Part shown: positions 6,651-20,547 of the stretch, in pieces
How positions within the stretch are numbered: the first letter of the stretch is position 1
How the letters are laid out: each line of letters starts with the position of its first letter
Assembly (NCBI GenBank): GCA_030272155.1
Contig: CP126194.1
Coordinates: 124,001 to 188,000 of the forward strand
DNA: 64,000 bases
Reading direction: 5' to 3'
Source: Tetradesmus obliquus
Taxonomy: Eukaryota; Chlorophyta; Chlorophyceae; Sphaeropleales; Scenedesmaceae
Notes under the pieces: model-generated
Database searches by the model: none
Seen by the model: the letters and a program-made list of their open reading frames with translations, nothing else
What the model was told of the DNA's origin: nothing
Program-made: the position numbers and the translations under genes

Positions 6651-8161
6651 ATGGCACCAGCACATCGCCGGCGCCGTGCGGTGCGCACACACAGGAGCCC
6701 AACCAGCAGAGGAGCTGTCAGAAAGGTGAGCTTGCAGGGAGTGTCAATCAACGACCTGCTGACAGCTGCTAGCTGTCTAGAGTGCAGCCAGCAGCCATAT
6801 ACATTCTAAGCCCTGCAGCAGCAGCAGCAGCGTGCTCAGCGCTGATCATCCCTAGGCCAGTTGCCAGCCGTACCCGTGCGCTGCTTGTTGTCACGGCATA
6901 CAAACACCCTGTCCAGCCTGCTGCGCACCACATCCCACAAATCTGGCAGCCTCAGTGCATCAGCCATGACAGAGGCAGGTGTGATGTTCATGAATGTGTC
7001 ACGCAGCGTCCGCTGCAGATCACGCGGTGATACATCTGCACCAGTCAGCTGGTAGGTGTTGTACAGATGGTTACGGAAGCTAGCCTTGAGGCTGCCGAAT
7101 GCATGCTCAATGGGCTGGTTGAAGTCTGGGGAGTAGGGTGCAATTTGCAGCACCTGCTCTGGGCTGATGCCAACTGCAGCTAGGAGCTCTGCGGCATCTT
7201 GCCCGACATGAACACTGGGGTTGTCGAAGATGTACAGCGGCGTAGTGCCGCGCGTGCGCTGCTGTTGGTTAGCCTTCTCTGCAAGCTCCTTCATGCAGTG
7301 GACAAACTCCAGCTGTGTCATGCTCTTGGCCTTCACGTTCTTCTTCTTCTTCTGCCTCTTCAACTGCAGGTGCAGGTTTTGCCGGGTTGGCAGCGGAAAG
7401 CCTTGTTAGCAGCAGCGCAGCTGAATGTGGATGTGCAAGTGGATGATAAGGGACGCCCATTCATCAGGCTTGAGGCAGATGGGAAAAGCAGGCCCAGGAT
7501 CATCAGCTTGGGGATACGCAAGCGGCCACTGCACTGGGCCATGACGGGTTGCCTGCCAGGTGTGCAGCACTTCAAGTTCTGCGAGCCGCGCGCTGCCGCA
7601 ACTGAAGCAGCTCTGGAGTGCAAGCAGTGTGCATGTTTGATGCCTAATGTGGGTGGCACAGGCGCACGCAACATGCCTGCAAGTGAGGAGCAGCTGATGC
7701 GCAAGCTGTACAGGTTGGGAATATGTGACAGCATGTGCGCGCAAGTGGCAGTAGGGTGGTGGCGAGGCCGGGTCGATTTCTTGCATGCGCAGCGCAGCGT
7801 GCTGATTCAAGCAGATGGGACATGCCATGACACTGGTATGTATGACAACAGCACAGAGAAGCTGTTGCAGCGCAACGTTGCCTTCTGTGCTGCTGCGTAT
7901 GCCAAGTTCCTGCCAGCAGGCGGCAGTGTGCTGCGGGTGCGCACATGTGAAAGTGACTGGCAGGATTCCCTGGAGACTGGTTTCCAGCTTGCTGCTGGGG
8001 GTGGTGTCATTGTGCTGTCACCAAGCTACTCTGTTGTTATGGTCAGCGCAGGCCGCGGTGTGCAGCGCGCCTTCCCTGAGGCACTGCGAGATGCACTGCC
8101 ACGTTGTGTGTACACAGAACGCAACAGCTGGCATGTCCTTCAATGGCGCGCATCTAACTAA
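6651..8161 (+). CDS. Vsr/DUF559/EDxHD-like nuclease (unit 2)
   Basis: Exons 6651-6725 and 7370-8161. Identical in translation to the copy at 3061-4571. Its upstream side faces core 1 without L. Confidence 0.7.
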
Positions 8162-9057
8162 TAGCAGCACACACTCACATAGTATGGTGTGTTGGGGTTG
8201 CCAACGTGGTCAATGTTGTCTGTTGTGCCGGTGGTGAACTTGCAGTAGACAGCGCCGTGCACCGCGTTGACGGCGCACACAAAGTGTAGCTTGACTGGTT
8301 TGTTGTCCTGGCCCTTGCGCATCCACTTGCATGGTAGCACAGCATGTACGTTTGCATCATGTGCATCGCAATACACCTTGATGGCGCCGCCTGCTAGGTT
8401 GGACATCCAGAGTTTGCACTCATCAACAAAATAAATTCTGCTCAGCAAGTCTGGCTCATCCTGGAACATCTTGTAGAGCCTCTCTGCTGCAGCCTTTCTC
8501 CTGTCTTTCTGCTTGTCTGTCAGGTCCATCTTTACATCTATTCTTCTGCGCACCAGGTTGGGGTCGACAGCTTTCATGCGCTTCAGCAGTTGCTTGGGCC
8601 TGATGTTGTACTTCCTGCATAGGCCACCCAGGTACTCATTTTCCTGACAAGCAAGTTTGATTGATGTCCACCATACATGCACGTCGACTTTCTTCTTTGC
8701 TTCTGCACTTGGGTAGGCCTTGACTACCTTGCCAGCTTTGAATGTTTCACTGGCCTTTAATGCCACGTCATCTGGGACTTTTGGGGGTCTGCCCTTGTGC
8801 TTGGGAGTTGCCACCGTGCCATACTGCTTGAAGTTCTTGTAGTGGGTCATGCAGAAGGAATTCAGGTCCTGTTTGATTTGAGCAGCATGCTTAGGATAGT
8901 GTACTCTGTAATAGCCTGCCGCGCCCTTTGGACTGCCGGCGATGGCTAGCATCGTGAGCACCGCCACCACCGCCGCCACCCGCGCGCCCGTTGACTTGCG
9001 GTTGCTCTCCCATCCCAAAGGGTGCTTGCGCACCATGGACAGCCACCCTGCAGCCAT
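6836..9057 (-). CDS. Tc1/mariner/IS630-type transposase (unit 2)
   Basis: Exon 1 9057-8179, exon 2 7363-6836. Identical in translation to the copy at 3246-5467. Its 5' side faces core 3 directly. Confidence 0.9.
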
Positions 9058-10240
9058 GGATTCAAAACATATGCAGGCGTCAGCTGTGCTTCTGCTAGCA
9101 GTGCAAACAGAAATAACATGTCAGGTCAACCTAATGTTTGCAGCAACCTGGGGTTTGACCAGCCTTCTGAAGGCAAAAATGCACATCTTCCTTTGCTGCA
9201 GCAGTTCTCAGCCTGCATTGCAATCCTGCTGCTGCTGTTTCTGGGCAAAGTTGATGAATTGCCTGCCCACCTGTTTATGTTATAGCAGGCCTGCTGCAGC
9301 TGCTGCTGGTGGTGCAGCTGTCCCAAATCCTGCATTACTGTTGTTTGCAATTGCTGGGACCTGCCTGGCCAGCAGCACATTCAGCAGCAGACAGCAGAGT
9401 GCAGCTCAGAGGAGGGTGCTGTCACCTGCTGTAGCCTCTGTTTTTCGAATGCACACTTTGCCAGGCAAGACAGCAGCAGCAGCAGCCTGGTGGTCATGCA
9501 GTGCTGCTGCTAAATTTTCAAAAGCACATTCAGAGCACAGCCTTGTCTTGAAAGACGTTTTAAAAGCAATCCGAATTGTCTGCTGTTGCTGCCGCAGCAC
9601 GATCGAGCTGGCGTAGCCTGCACAGGTGTCTTGGACTCACTGGCTCCGTGACCAGGCTGGCTGCCCGGCGTCTTACCGGAGAAAATTCTCGGCCCAGTAA
9701 GATGTAAGAATCAGCTATTATGTATGAGGATAAGTTTGCAGCGTGACAGCTGTCTGCATCGAGAGTGGCTGATTCGGCAGCACTTCCCCGTCACGGATTA
9801 CCTGACTCAAACACAGCTTTCTCCTGCCGTGCGTCAGCTCAATTTAATTCTTGAATAGATGTTATTACAATGCCAAGAGTGCAGCGACATCAATGCATCC
9901 TGCTTGGTAGGGCAACCGTTGAGACAAGTAACGTGTGGTTCAGTAGCTGGAGCTGCATGAAGCACATGTTAGCACGTACAATAATTAATTTCAACCGTAA
10001 CAAGTACAATCATTCACGCACATCGGCTCAACTCGCCTGCATGTGAACTGCCCATCAACAGCACTGCTGCCCTGGCAGAACTGCCTTGCCACGCGCCCGC
10101 GCTTTTCACTCTGGGCCAGTCTATGCACCAATACACCATCTGACAATTATTATCAGATAACAATCTATCAACTAATCATGCCTGTGGCTGTCCATGCTGG
10201 CATACAGTTGAAAACAAAGACATAACCACCCAGCTACAGC

Positions 10241-11751
10241 ATGGCACCAGCACATCGCCGGCGCCGTGCGGTGCGCACACACAGGAGCCCAACCAGCAGA
10301 GGAGCTGTCAGAAAGGTGAGCTTGCAGGGAGTGTCAATCAACGACCTGCTGACAGCTGCTAGCTGTCTAGAGTGCAGCCAGCAGCCATATACATTCTAAG
10401 CCCTGCAGCAGCAGCAGCAGCGTGCTCAGCGCTGATCATCCCTAGGCCAGTTGCCAGCCGTACCCGTGCGCTGCTTGTTGTCACGGCATACAAACACCCT
10501 GTCCAGCCTGCTGCGCACCACATCCCACAAATCTGGCAGCCTCAGTGCATCAGCCATGACAGAGGCAGGTGTGATGTTCATGAATGTGTCACGCAGCGTC
10601 CGCTGCAGATCACGCGGTGATACATCTGCACCAGTCAGCTGGTAGGTGTTGTACAGATGGTTACGGAAGCTAGCCTTGAGGCTGCCGAATGCATGCTCAA
10701 TGGGCTGGTTGAAGTCTGGGGAGTAGGGTGCAATTTGCAGCACCTGCTCTGGGCTGATGCCAACTGCAGCTAGGAGCTCTGCGGCATCTTGCCCGACATG
10801 AACACTGGGGTTGTCGAAGATGTACAGCGGCGTAGTGCCGCGCGTGCGCTGCTGTTGGTTAGCCTTCTCTGCAAGCTCCTTCATGCAGTGGACAAACTCC
10901 AGCTGTGTCATGCTCTTGGCCTTCACGTTCTTCTTCTTCTTCTGCCTCTTCAACTGCAGGTGCAGGTTTTGCCGGGTTGGCAGCGGAAAGCCTTGTTAGC
11001 AGCAGCGCAGCTGAATGTGGATGTGCAAGTGGATGATAAGGGACGCCCATTCATCAGGCTTGAGGCAGATGGGAAAAGCAGGCCCAGGATCATCAGCTTG
11101 GGGATACGCAAGCGGCCACTGCACTGGGCCATGACGGGTTGCCTGCCAGGTGTGCAGCACTTCAAGTTCTGCGAGCCGCGCGCTGCCGCAACTGAAGCAG
11201 CTCTGGAGTGCAAGCAGTGTGCATGTTTGATGCCTAATGTGGGTGGCACAGGCGCACGCAACATGCCTGCAAGTGAGGAGCAGCTGATGCGCAAGCTGTA
11301 CAGGTTGGGAATATGTGACAGCATGTGCGCGCAAGTGGCAGTAGGGTGGTGGCGAGGCCGGGTCGATTTCTTGCATGCGCAGCGCAGCGTGCTGATTCAA
11401 GCAGATGGGACATGCCATGACACTGGTATGTATGACAACAGCACAGAGAAGCTGTTGCAGCGCAACGTTGCCTTCTGTGCTGCTGCGTATGCCAAGTTCC
11501 TGCCAGCAGGCGGCAGTGTGCTGCGGGTGCGCACATGTGAAAGTGACTGGCAGGATTCCCTGGAGACTGGTTTCCAGCTTGCTGCTGGGGGTGGTGTCAT
11601 TGTGCTGTCACCAAGCTACTCTGTTGTTATGGTCAGCGCAGGCCGCGGTGTGCAGCGCGCCTTCCCTGAGGCACTGCGAGATGCACTGCCACGTTGTGTG
11701 TACACAGAACGCAACAGCTGGCATGTCCTTCAATGGCGCGCATCTAACTAA
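10241..11751 (+). CDS. Vsr/DUF559/EDxHD-like nuclease (unit 3)
   Basis: Exons 10241-10315 and 10960-11751; same protein as unit 1. Confidence 0.7.
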
Positions 11752-12647
11752 TAGCAGCACACACTCACATAGTATGGTGTGTTGGGGTTGCCAACGTGGT
11801 CAATGTTGTCTGTTGTGCCGGTGGTGAACTTGCAGTAGACAGCGCCGTGCACCGCGTTGACGGCGCACACAAAGTGTAGCTTGACTGGTTTGTTGTCCTG
11901 GCCCTTGCGCATCCACTTGCATGGTAGCACAGCATGTACGTTTGCATCATGTGCATCGCAATACACCTTGATGGCGCCGCCTGCTAGGTTGGACATCCAG
12001 AGTTTGCACTCATCAACAAAATAAATTCTGCTCAGCAAGTCTGGCTCATCCTGGAACATCTTGTAGAGCCTCTCTGCTGCAGCCTTTCTCCTGTCTTTCT
12101 GCTTGTCTGTCAGGTCCATCTTTACATCTATTCTTCTGCGCACCAGGTTGGGGTCGACAGCTTTCATGCGCTTCAGCAGTTGCTTGGGCCTGATGTTGTA
12201 CTTCCTGCATAGGCCACCCAGGTACTCATTTTCCTGACAAGCAAGTTTGATTGATGTCCACCATACATGCACGTCGACTTTCTTCTTTGCTTCTGCACTT
12301 GGGTAGGCCTTGACTACCTTGCCAGCTTTGAATGTTTCACTGGCCTTTAATGCCACGTCATCTGGGACTTTTGGGGGTCTGCCCTTGTGCTTGGGAGTTG
12401 CCACCGTGCCATACTGCTTGAAGTTCTTGTAGTGGGTCATGCAGAAGGAATTCAGGTCCTGTTTGATTTGAGCAGCATGCTTAGGATAGTGTACTCTGTA
12501 ATAGCCTGCCGCGCCCTTTGGACTGCCGGCGATGGCTAGCATCGTGAGCACCGCCACCACCGCCGCCACCCGCGCGCCCGTTGACTTGCGGTTGCTCTCC
12601 CATCCCAAAGGGTGCTTGCGCACCATGGACAGCCACCCTGCAGCCAT
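10426..12647 (-). CDS. Tc1/mariner/IS630-type transposase (unit 3)
   Basis: Exon 1 12647-11769, exon 2 10953-10426; same protein as unit 1. Its 5' side faces L, which begins 111 bp upstream of the start codon, so any L-borne promoter effect would act here. Confidence 0.9.
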
Positions 12648-12757
12648 GGATTCAAAACATATGCAGGCGTCAGCTGTGCTTCTGCTAGCAGTGCAAACAG
12701 AAATAACATGTCAGGTCAACCTAATGTTTGCAGCAACCTGGGGTTTGACCAGCCTTC

Positions 12758-13478
12758 ACTAGGCACTGGTACGAAAGTAGCGCAAAGGCAGCATACTCAT
12801 TGAATGCAACTTTCAACAACGAATCTAAATCAAATTGAGCCACTATATGGGGTGCTGTGTAACTTGAGTAAAGTGCTTGCAAACCACCTGCTGCGCCCCG
12901 ACTCTTTGAATTTTCGCGGGTCTGTTATCTGCTGCTTTCTGCTGCTATAGGGCGCTGCTGCCTGCACATATGTATTCATGTAACCGGTTCTACTTCTGGG
13001 CAGCACTTGCTGGCTGATCAGGCTCTGCAGTTGTGGTGTGCCAAGTGCCCTGCCGCTGTTGTTGCGGTCTGCTGTCTGGCCCTGTACGTTGTGCGCTGCG
13101 CTGCTGCTGCTAATCTTGTTGCGGATCACCGATCGACGTTTCAGCATTACAGGCAGCTGCTGCGCGTGTGCAGCTAGGGTGGTTGAGCACAGTTGGTTGA
13201 GTGCTGCCATTCCACACACTCTCCTGCAGACATTCATCTTGTGTGATCACGCTGAATTCTGGAGCTGAAAAGAACTAGCAGTTTGGAGCGGGCGCTGCAA
13301 GCAGGTGAGGTGCCTGCAGGACAGCTGACATGCAAGCAAACCAAGGCAGCAGGTTCAGCAGCTGTGCCTTGCTGTACCTACCACAAGCAGCAGGTTGCTG
13401 TGCCAGCATGGCTTTCTGTTTGTGTGCTATGTGGCTTTGTCTCATATCTGGGATGCTAGGTTCGTACCCTACCCCACT
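12758..13478. mobile_element. L segment, copy 2
   Basis: This copy lies between cores 3 and 4 and reads GCCTTC|ACT...ACT|GAAGGC at its edges. It matches the copy at 1268-1988. Confidence 0.55.
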
Positions 13479-14550
13479 GAAGGCAAAAATGCACATCTTC
13501 CTTTGCTGCAGCAGTTCTCAGCCTGCATTGCAATCCTGCTGCTGCTGTTTCTGGGCAAAGTTGATGAATTGCCTGCCCACCTGTTTATGTTATAGCAGGC
13601 CTGCTGCAGCTGCTGCTGGTGGTGCAGCTGTCCCAAATCCTGCATTACTGTTGTTTGCAATTGCTGGGACCTGCCTGGCCAGCAGCACATTCAGCAGCAG
13701 ACAGCAGAGTGCAGCTCAGAGGAGGGTGCTGTCACCTGCTGTAGCCTCTGTTTTTCGAATGCACACTTTGCCAGGCAAGACAGCAGCAGCAGCAGCCTGG
13801 TGGTCATGCAGTGCTGCTGCTAAATTTTCAAAAGCACATTCAGAGCACAGCCTTGTCTTGAAAGACGTTTTAAAAGCAATCCGAATTGTCTGCTGTTGCT
13901 GCCGCAGCACGATCGAGCTGGCGTAGCCTGCACAGGTGTCTTGGACTCACTGGCTCCGTGACCAGGCTGGCTGCCCGGCGTCTTACCGGAGAAAATTCTC
14001 GGCCCAGTAAGATGTAAGAATCAGCTATTATGTATGAGGATAAGTTTGCAGCGTGACAGCTGTCTGCATCGAGAGTGGCTGATTCGGCAGCACTTCCCCG
14101 TCACGGATTACCTGACTCAAACACAGCTTTCTCCTGCCGTGCGTCAGCTCAATTTAATTCTTGAATAGATGTTATTACAATGCCAAGAGTGCAGCGACAT
14201 CAATGCATCCTGCTTGGTAGGGCAACCGTTGAGACAAGTAACGTGTGGTTCAGTAGCTGGAGCTGCATGAAGCACATGTTAGCACGTACAATAATTAATT
14301 TCAACCGTAACAAGTACAATCATTCACGCACATCGGCTCAACTCGCCTGCATGTGAACTGCCCATCAACAGCACTGCTGCCCTGGCAGAACTGCCTTGCC
14401 ACGCGCCCGCGCTTTTCACTCTGGGCCAGTCTATGCACCAATACACCATCTGACAATTATTATCAGATAACAATCTATCAACTAATCATGCCTGTGGCTG
14501 TCCATGCTGGCATACAGTTGAAAACAAAGACATAACCACCCAGCTACAGC

Positions 14551-16061
14551 ATGGCACCAGCACATCGCCGGCGCCGTGCGGTGCGCACACACAGGAGCCC
14601 AACCAGCAGAGGAGCTGTCAGAAAGGTGAGCTTGCAGGGAGTGTCAATCAACGACCTGCTGACAGCTGCTAGCTGTCTAGAGTGCAGCCAGCAGCCATAT
14701 ACATTCTAAGCCCTGCAGCAGCAGCAGCAGCGTGCTCAGCGCTGATCATCCCTAGGCCAGTTGCCAGCCGTACCCGTGCGCTGCTTGTTGTCACGGCATA
14801 CAAACACCCTGTCCAGCCTGCTGCGCACCACATCCCACAAATCTGGCAGCCTCAGTGCATCAGCCATGACAGAGGCAGGTGTGATGTTCATGAATGTGTC
14901 ACGCAGCGTCCGCTGCAGATCACGCGGTGATACATCTGCACCAGTCAGCTGGTAGGTGTTGTACAGATGGTTACGGAAGCTAGCCTTGAGGCTGCCGAAT
15001 GCATGCTCAATGGGCTGGTTGAAGTCTGGGGAGTAGGGTGCAATTTGCAGCACCTGCTCTGGGCTGATGCCAACTGCAGCTAGGAGCTCTGCGGCATCTT
15101 GCCCGACATGAACACTGGGGTTGTCGAAGATGTACAGCGGCGTAGTGCCGCGCGTGCGCTGCTGTTGGTTAGCCTTCTCTGCAAGCTCCTTCATGCAGTG
15201 GACAAACTCCAGCTGTGTCATGCTCTTGGCCTTCACGTTCTTCTTCTTCTTCTGCCTCTTCAACTGCAGGTGCAGGTTTTGCCGGGTTGGCAGCGGAAAG
15301 CCTTGTTAGCAGCAGCGCAGCTGAATGTGGATGTGCAAGTGGATGATAAGGGACGCCCATTCATCAGGCTTGAGGCAGATGGGAAAAGCAGGCCCAGGAT
15401 CATCAGCTTGGGGATACGCAAGCGGCCACTGCACTGGGCCATGACGGGTTGCCTGCCAGGTGTGCAGCACTTCAAGTTCTGCGAGCCGCGCGCTGCCGCA
15501 ACTGAAGCAGCTCTGGAGTGCAAGCAGTGTGCATGTTTGATGCCTAATGTGGGTGGCACAGGCGCACGCAACATGCCTGCAAGTGAGGAGCAGCTGATGC
15601 GCAAGCTGTACAGGTTGGGAATATGTGACAGCATGTGCGCGCAAGTGGCAGTAGGGTGGTGGCGAGGCCGGGTCGATTTCTTGCATGCGCAGCGCAGCGT
15701 GCTGATTCAAGCAGATGGGACATGCCATGACACTGGTATGTATGACAACAGCACAGAGAAGCTGTTGCAGCGCAACGTTGCCTTCTGTGCTGCTGCGTAT
15801 GCCAAGTTCCTGCCAGCAGGCGGCAGTGTGCTGCGGGTGCGCACATGTGAAAGTGACTGGCAGGATTCCCTGGAGACTGGTTTCCAGCTTGCTGCTGGGG
15901 GTGGTGTCATTGTGCTGTCACCAAGCTACTCTGTTGTTATGGTCAGCGCAGGCCGCGGTGTGCAGCGCGCCTTCCCTGAGGCACTGCGAGATGCACTGCC
16001 ACGTTGTGTGTACACAGAACGCAACAGCTGGCATGTCCTTCAATGGCGCGCATCTAACTAA
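14551..16061 (+). CDS. Vsr/DUF559/EDxHD-like nuclease (unit 4)
   Basis: Exons 14551-14625 and 15270-16061; same protein as unit 1. Upstream context is L, as in unit 1. Confidence 0.7.
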
Positions 16062-16957
16062 TAGCAGCACACACTCACATAGTATGGTGTGTTGGGGTTG
16101 CCAACGTGGTCAATGTTGTCTGTTGTGCCGGTGGTGAACTTGCAGTAGACAGCGCCGTGCACCGCGTTGACGGCGCACACAAAGTGTAGCTTGACTGGTT
16201 TGTTGTCCTGGCCCTTGCGCATCCACTTGCATGGTAGCACAGCATGTACGTTTGCATCATGTGCATCGCAATACACCTTGATGGCGCCGCCTGCTAGGTT
16301 GGACATCCAGAGTTTGCACTCATCAACAAAATAAATTCTGCTCAGCAAGTCTGGCTCATCCTGGAACATCTTGTAGAGCCTCTCTGCTGCAGCCTTTCTC
16401 CTGTCTTTCTGCTTGTCTGTCAGGTCCATCTTTACATCTATTCTTCTGCGCACCAGGTTGGGGTCGACAGCTTTCATGCGCTTCAGCAGTTGCTTGGGCC
16501 TGATGTTGTACTTCCTGCATAGGCCACCCAGGTACTCATTTTCCTGACAAGCAAGTTTGATTGATGTCCACCATACATGCACGTCGACTTTCTTCTTTGC
16601 TTCTGCACTTGGGTAGGCCTTGACTACCTTGCCAGCTTTGAATGTTTCACTGGCCTTTAATGCCACGTCATCTGGGACTTTTGGGGGTCTGCCCTTGTGC
16701 TTGGGAGTTGCCACCGTGCCATACTGCTTGAAGTTCTTGTAGTGGGTCATGCAGAAGGAATTCAGGTCCTGTTTGATTTGAGCAGCATGCTTAGGATAGT
16801 GTACTCTGTAATAGCCTGCCGCGCCCTTTGGACTGCCGGCGATGGCTAGCATCGTGAGCACCGCCACCACCGCCGCCACCCGCGCGCCCGTTGACTTGCG
16901 GTTGCTCTCCCATCCCAAAGGGTGCTTGCGCACCATGGACAGCCACCCTGCAGCCAT
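14736..16957 (-). CDS. Tc1/mariner/IS630-type transposase (unit 4)
   Basis: Exon 1 16957-16079, exon 2 15263-14736; same protein as unit 1. 5' side faces core 5 across the A junction. Confidence 0.9.
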
Positions 16958-17061
16958 GGATTCAAAACATATGCAGGCGTCAGCTGTGCTTCTGCTAGCA
17001 GTGCAAACAGAAATAACATGTCAGGTCAACCTAATGTTTGCAGCAACCTGGGGTTTGACCA

Positions 17062-17074
17062 GCCTTCAGAAGGC
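17062..17074. other. 13-bp palindromic core junction, W = A
   Basis: GCCTTC-A-GAAGGC joins cores 4 and 5. The A form recurs only at 32142 and 47942 (start positions). In all three cases the core to its left is itself preceded by L. Confidence 0.95.
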
Positions 17075-18140
17075 AAAAATGCACATCTTCCTTTGCTGCA
17101 GCAGTTCTCAGCCTGCATTGCAATCCTGCTGCTGCTGTTTCTGGGCAAAGTTGATGAATTGCCTGCCCACCTGTTTATGTTATAGCAGGCCTGCTGCAGC
17201 TGCTGCTGGTGGTGCAGCTGTCCCAAATCCTGCATTACTGTTGTTTGCAATTGCTGGGACCTGCCTGGCCAGCAGCACATTCAGCAGCAGACAGCAGAGT
17301 GCAGCTCAGAGGAGGGTGCTGTCACCTGCTGTAGCCTCTGTTTTTCGAATGCACACTTTGCCAGGCAAGACAGCAGCAGCAGCAGCCTGGTGGTCATGCA
17401 GTGCTGCTGCTAAATTTTCAAAAGCACATTCAGAGCACAGCCTTGTCTTGAAAGACGTTTTAAAAGCAATCCGAATTGTCTGCTGTTGCTGCCGCAGCAC
17501 GATCGAGCTGGCGTAGCCTGCACAGGTGTCTTGGACTCACTGGCTCCGTGACCAGGCTGGCTGCCCGGCGTCTTACCGGAGAAAATTCTCGGCCCAGTAA
17601 GATGTAAGAATCAGCTATTATGTATGAGGATAAGTTTGCAGCGTGACAGCTGTCTGCATCGAGAGTGGCTGATTCGGCAGCACTTCCCCGTCACGGATTA
17701 CCTGACTCAAACACAGCTTTCTCCTGCCGTGCGTCAGCTCAATTTAATTCTTGAATAGATGTTATTACAATGCCAAGAGTGCAGCGACATCAATGCATCC
17801 TGCTTGGTAGGGCAACCGTTGAGACAAGTAACGTGTGGTTCAGTAGCTGGAGCTGCATGAAGCACATGTTAGCACGTACAATAATTAATTTCAACCGTAA
17901 CAAGTACAATCATTCACGCACATCGGCTCAACTCGCCTGCATGTGAACTGCCCATCAACAGCACTGCTGCCCTGGCAGAACTGCCTTGCCACGCGCCCGC
18001 GCTTTTCACTCTGGGCCAGTCTATGCACCAATACACCATCTGACAATTATTATCAGATAACAATCTATCAACTAATCATGCCTGTGGCTGTCCATGCTGG
18101 CATACAGTTGAAAACAAAGACATAACCACCCAGCTACAGC

Positions 18141-19651
18141 ATGGCACCAGCACATCGCCGGCGCCGTGCGGTGCGCACACACAGGAGCCCAACCAGCAGA
18201 GGAGCTGTCAGAAAGGTGAGCTTGCAGGGAGTGTCAATCAACGACCTGCTGACAGCTGCTAGCTGTCTAGAGTGCAGCCAGCAGCCATATACATTCTAAG
18301 CCCTGCAGCAGCAGCAGCAGCGTGCTCAGCGCTGATCATCCCTAGGCCAGTTGCCAGCCGTACCCGTGCGCTGCTTGTTGTCACGGCATACAAACACCCT
18401 GTCCAGCCTGCTGCGCACCACATCCCACAAATCTGGCAGCCTCAGTGCATCAGCCATGACAGAGGCAGGTGTGATGTTCATGAATGTGTCACGCAGCGTC
18501 CGCTGCAGATCACGCGGTGATACATCTGCACCAGTCAGCTGGTAGGTGTTGTACAGATGGTTACGGAAGCTAGCCTTGAGGCTGCCGAATGCATGCTCAA
18601 TGGGCTGGTTGAAGTCTGGGGAGTAGGGTGCAATTTGCAGCACCTGCTCTGGGCTGATGCCAACTGCAGCTAGGAGCTCTGCGGCATCTTGCCCGACATG
18701 AACACTGGGGTTGTCGAAGATGTACAGCGGCGTAGTGCCGCGCGTGCGCTGCTGTTGGTTAGCCTTCTCTGCAAGCTCCTTCATGCAGTGGACAAACTCC
18801 AGCTGTGTCATGCTCTTGGCCTTCACGTTCTTCTTCTTCTTCTGCCTCTTCAACTGCAGGTGCAGGTTTTGCCGGGTTGGCAGCGGAAAGCCTTGTTAGC
18901 AGCAGCGCAGCTGAATGTGGATGTGCAAGTGGATGATAAGGGACGCCCATTCATCAGGCTTGAGGCAGATGGGAAAAGCAGGCCCAGGATCATCAGCTTG
19001 GGGATACGCAAGCGGCCACTGCACTGGGCCATGACGGGTTGCCTGCCAGGTGTGCAGCACTTCAAGTTCTGCGAGCCGCGCGCTGCCGCAACTGAAGCAG
19101 CTCTGGAGTGCAAGCAGTGTGCATGTTTGATGCCTAATGTGGGTGGCACAGGCGCACGCAACATGCCTGCAAGTGAGGAGCAGCTGATGCGCAAGCTGTA
19201 CAGGTTGGGAATATGTGACAGCATGTGCGCGCAAGTGGCAGTAGGGTGGTGGCGAGGCCGGGTCGATTTCTTGCATGCGCAGCGCAGCGTGCTGATTCAA
19301 GCAGATGGGACATGCCATGACACTGGTATGTATGACAACAGCACAGAGAAGCTGTTGCAGCGCAACGTTGCCTTCTGTGCTGCTGCGTATGCCAAGTTCC
19401 TGCCAGCAGGCGGCAGTGTGCTGCGGGTGCGCACATGTGAAAGTGACTGGCAGGATTCCCTGGAGACTGGTTTCCAGCTTGCTGCTGGGGGTGGTGTCAT
19501 TGTGCTGTCACCAAGCTACTCTGTTGTTATGGTCAGCGCAGGCCGCGGTGTGCAGCGCGCCTTCCCTGAGGCACTGCGAGATGCACTGCCACGTTGTGTG
19601 TACACAGAACGCAACAGCTGGCATGTCCTTCAATGGCGCGCATCTAACTAA
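18141..19651 (+). CDS. Vsr/DUF559/EDxHD-like nuclease (unit 5)
   Basis: Exons 18141-18215 and 18860-19651; same protein as unit 1. Confidence 0.7.
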
Positions 19652-20547
19652 TAGCAGCACACACTCACATAGTATGGTGTGTTGGGGTTGCCAACGTGGT
19701 CAATGTTGTCTGTTGTGCCGGTGGTGAACTTGCAGTAGACAGCGCCGTGCACCGCGTTGACGGCGCACACAAAGTGTAGCTTGACTGGTTTGTTGTCCTG
19801 GCCCTTGCGCATCCACTTGCATGGTAGCACAGCATGTACGTTTGCATCATGTGCATCGCAATACACCTTGATGGCGCCGCCTGCTAGGTTGGACATCCAG
19901 AGTTTGCACTCATCAACAAAATAAATTCTGCTCAGCAAGTCTGGCTCATCCTGGAACATCTTGTAGAGCCTCTCTGCTGCAGCCTTTCTCCTGTCTTTCT
20001 GCTTGTCTGTCAGGTCCATCTTTACATCTATTCTTCTGCGCACCAGGTTGGGGTCGACAGCTTTCATGCGCTTCAGCAGTTGCTTGGGCCTGATGTTGTA
20101 CTTCCTGCATAGGCCACCCAGGTACTCATTTTCCTGACAAGCAAGTTTGATTGATGTCCACCATACATGCACGTCGACTTTCTTCTTTGCTTCTGCACTT
20201 GGGTAGGCCTTGACTACCTTGCCAGCTTTGAATGTTTCACTGGCCTTTAATGCCACGTCATCTGGGACTTTTGGGGGTCTGCCCTTGTGCTTGGGAGTTG
20301 CCACCGTGCCATACTGCTTGAAGTTCTTGTAGTGGGTCATGCAGAAGGAATTCAGGTCCTGTTTGATTTGAGCAGCATGCTTAGGATAGTGTACTCTGTA
20401 ATAGCCTGCCGCGCCCTTTGGACTGCCGGCGATGGCTAGCATCGTGAGCACCGCCACCACCGCCGCCACCCGCGCGCCCGTTGACTTGCGGTTGCTCTCC
20501 CATCCCAAAGGGTGCTTGCGCACCATGGACAGCCACCCTGCAGCCAT
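18326..20547 (-). CDS. Tc1/mariner/IS630-type transposase (unit 5)
   Basis: Exon 1 20547-19669, exon 2 18853-18326; same protein as unit 1. Confidence 0.9.

Larger units (their letters stand above)
5579..9167. repeat. Core unit 2
   Basis: Left junction T (5578), right junction T (9168). No L on either side. Confidence 0.95.
9169..12757. repeat. Core unit 3
   Basis: Left junction T (9168); followed on the right by an L segment. Confidence 0.95.
13479..17067. repeat. Core unit 4
   Basis: Preceded by L; right junction is the A form (17068). Confidence 0.95.
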
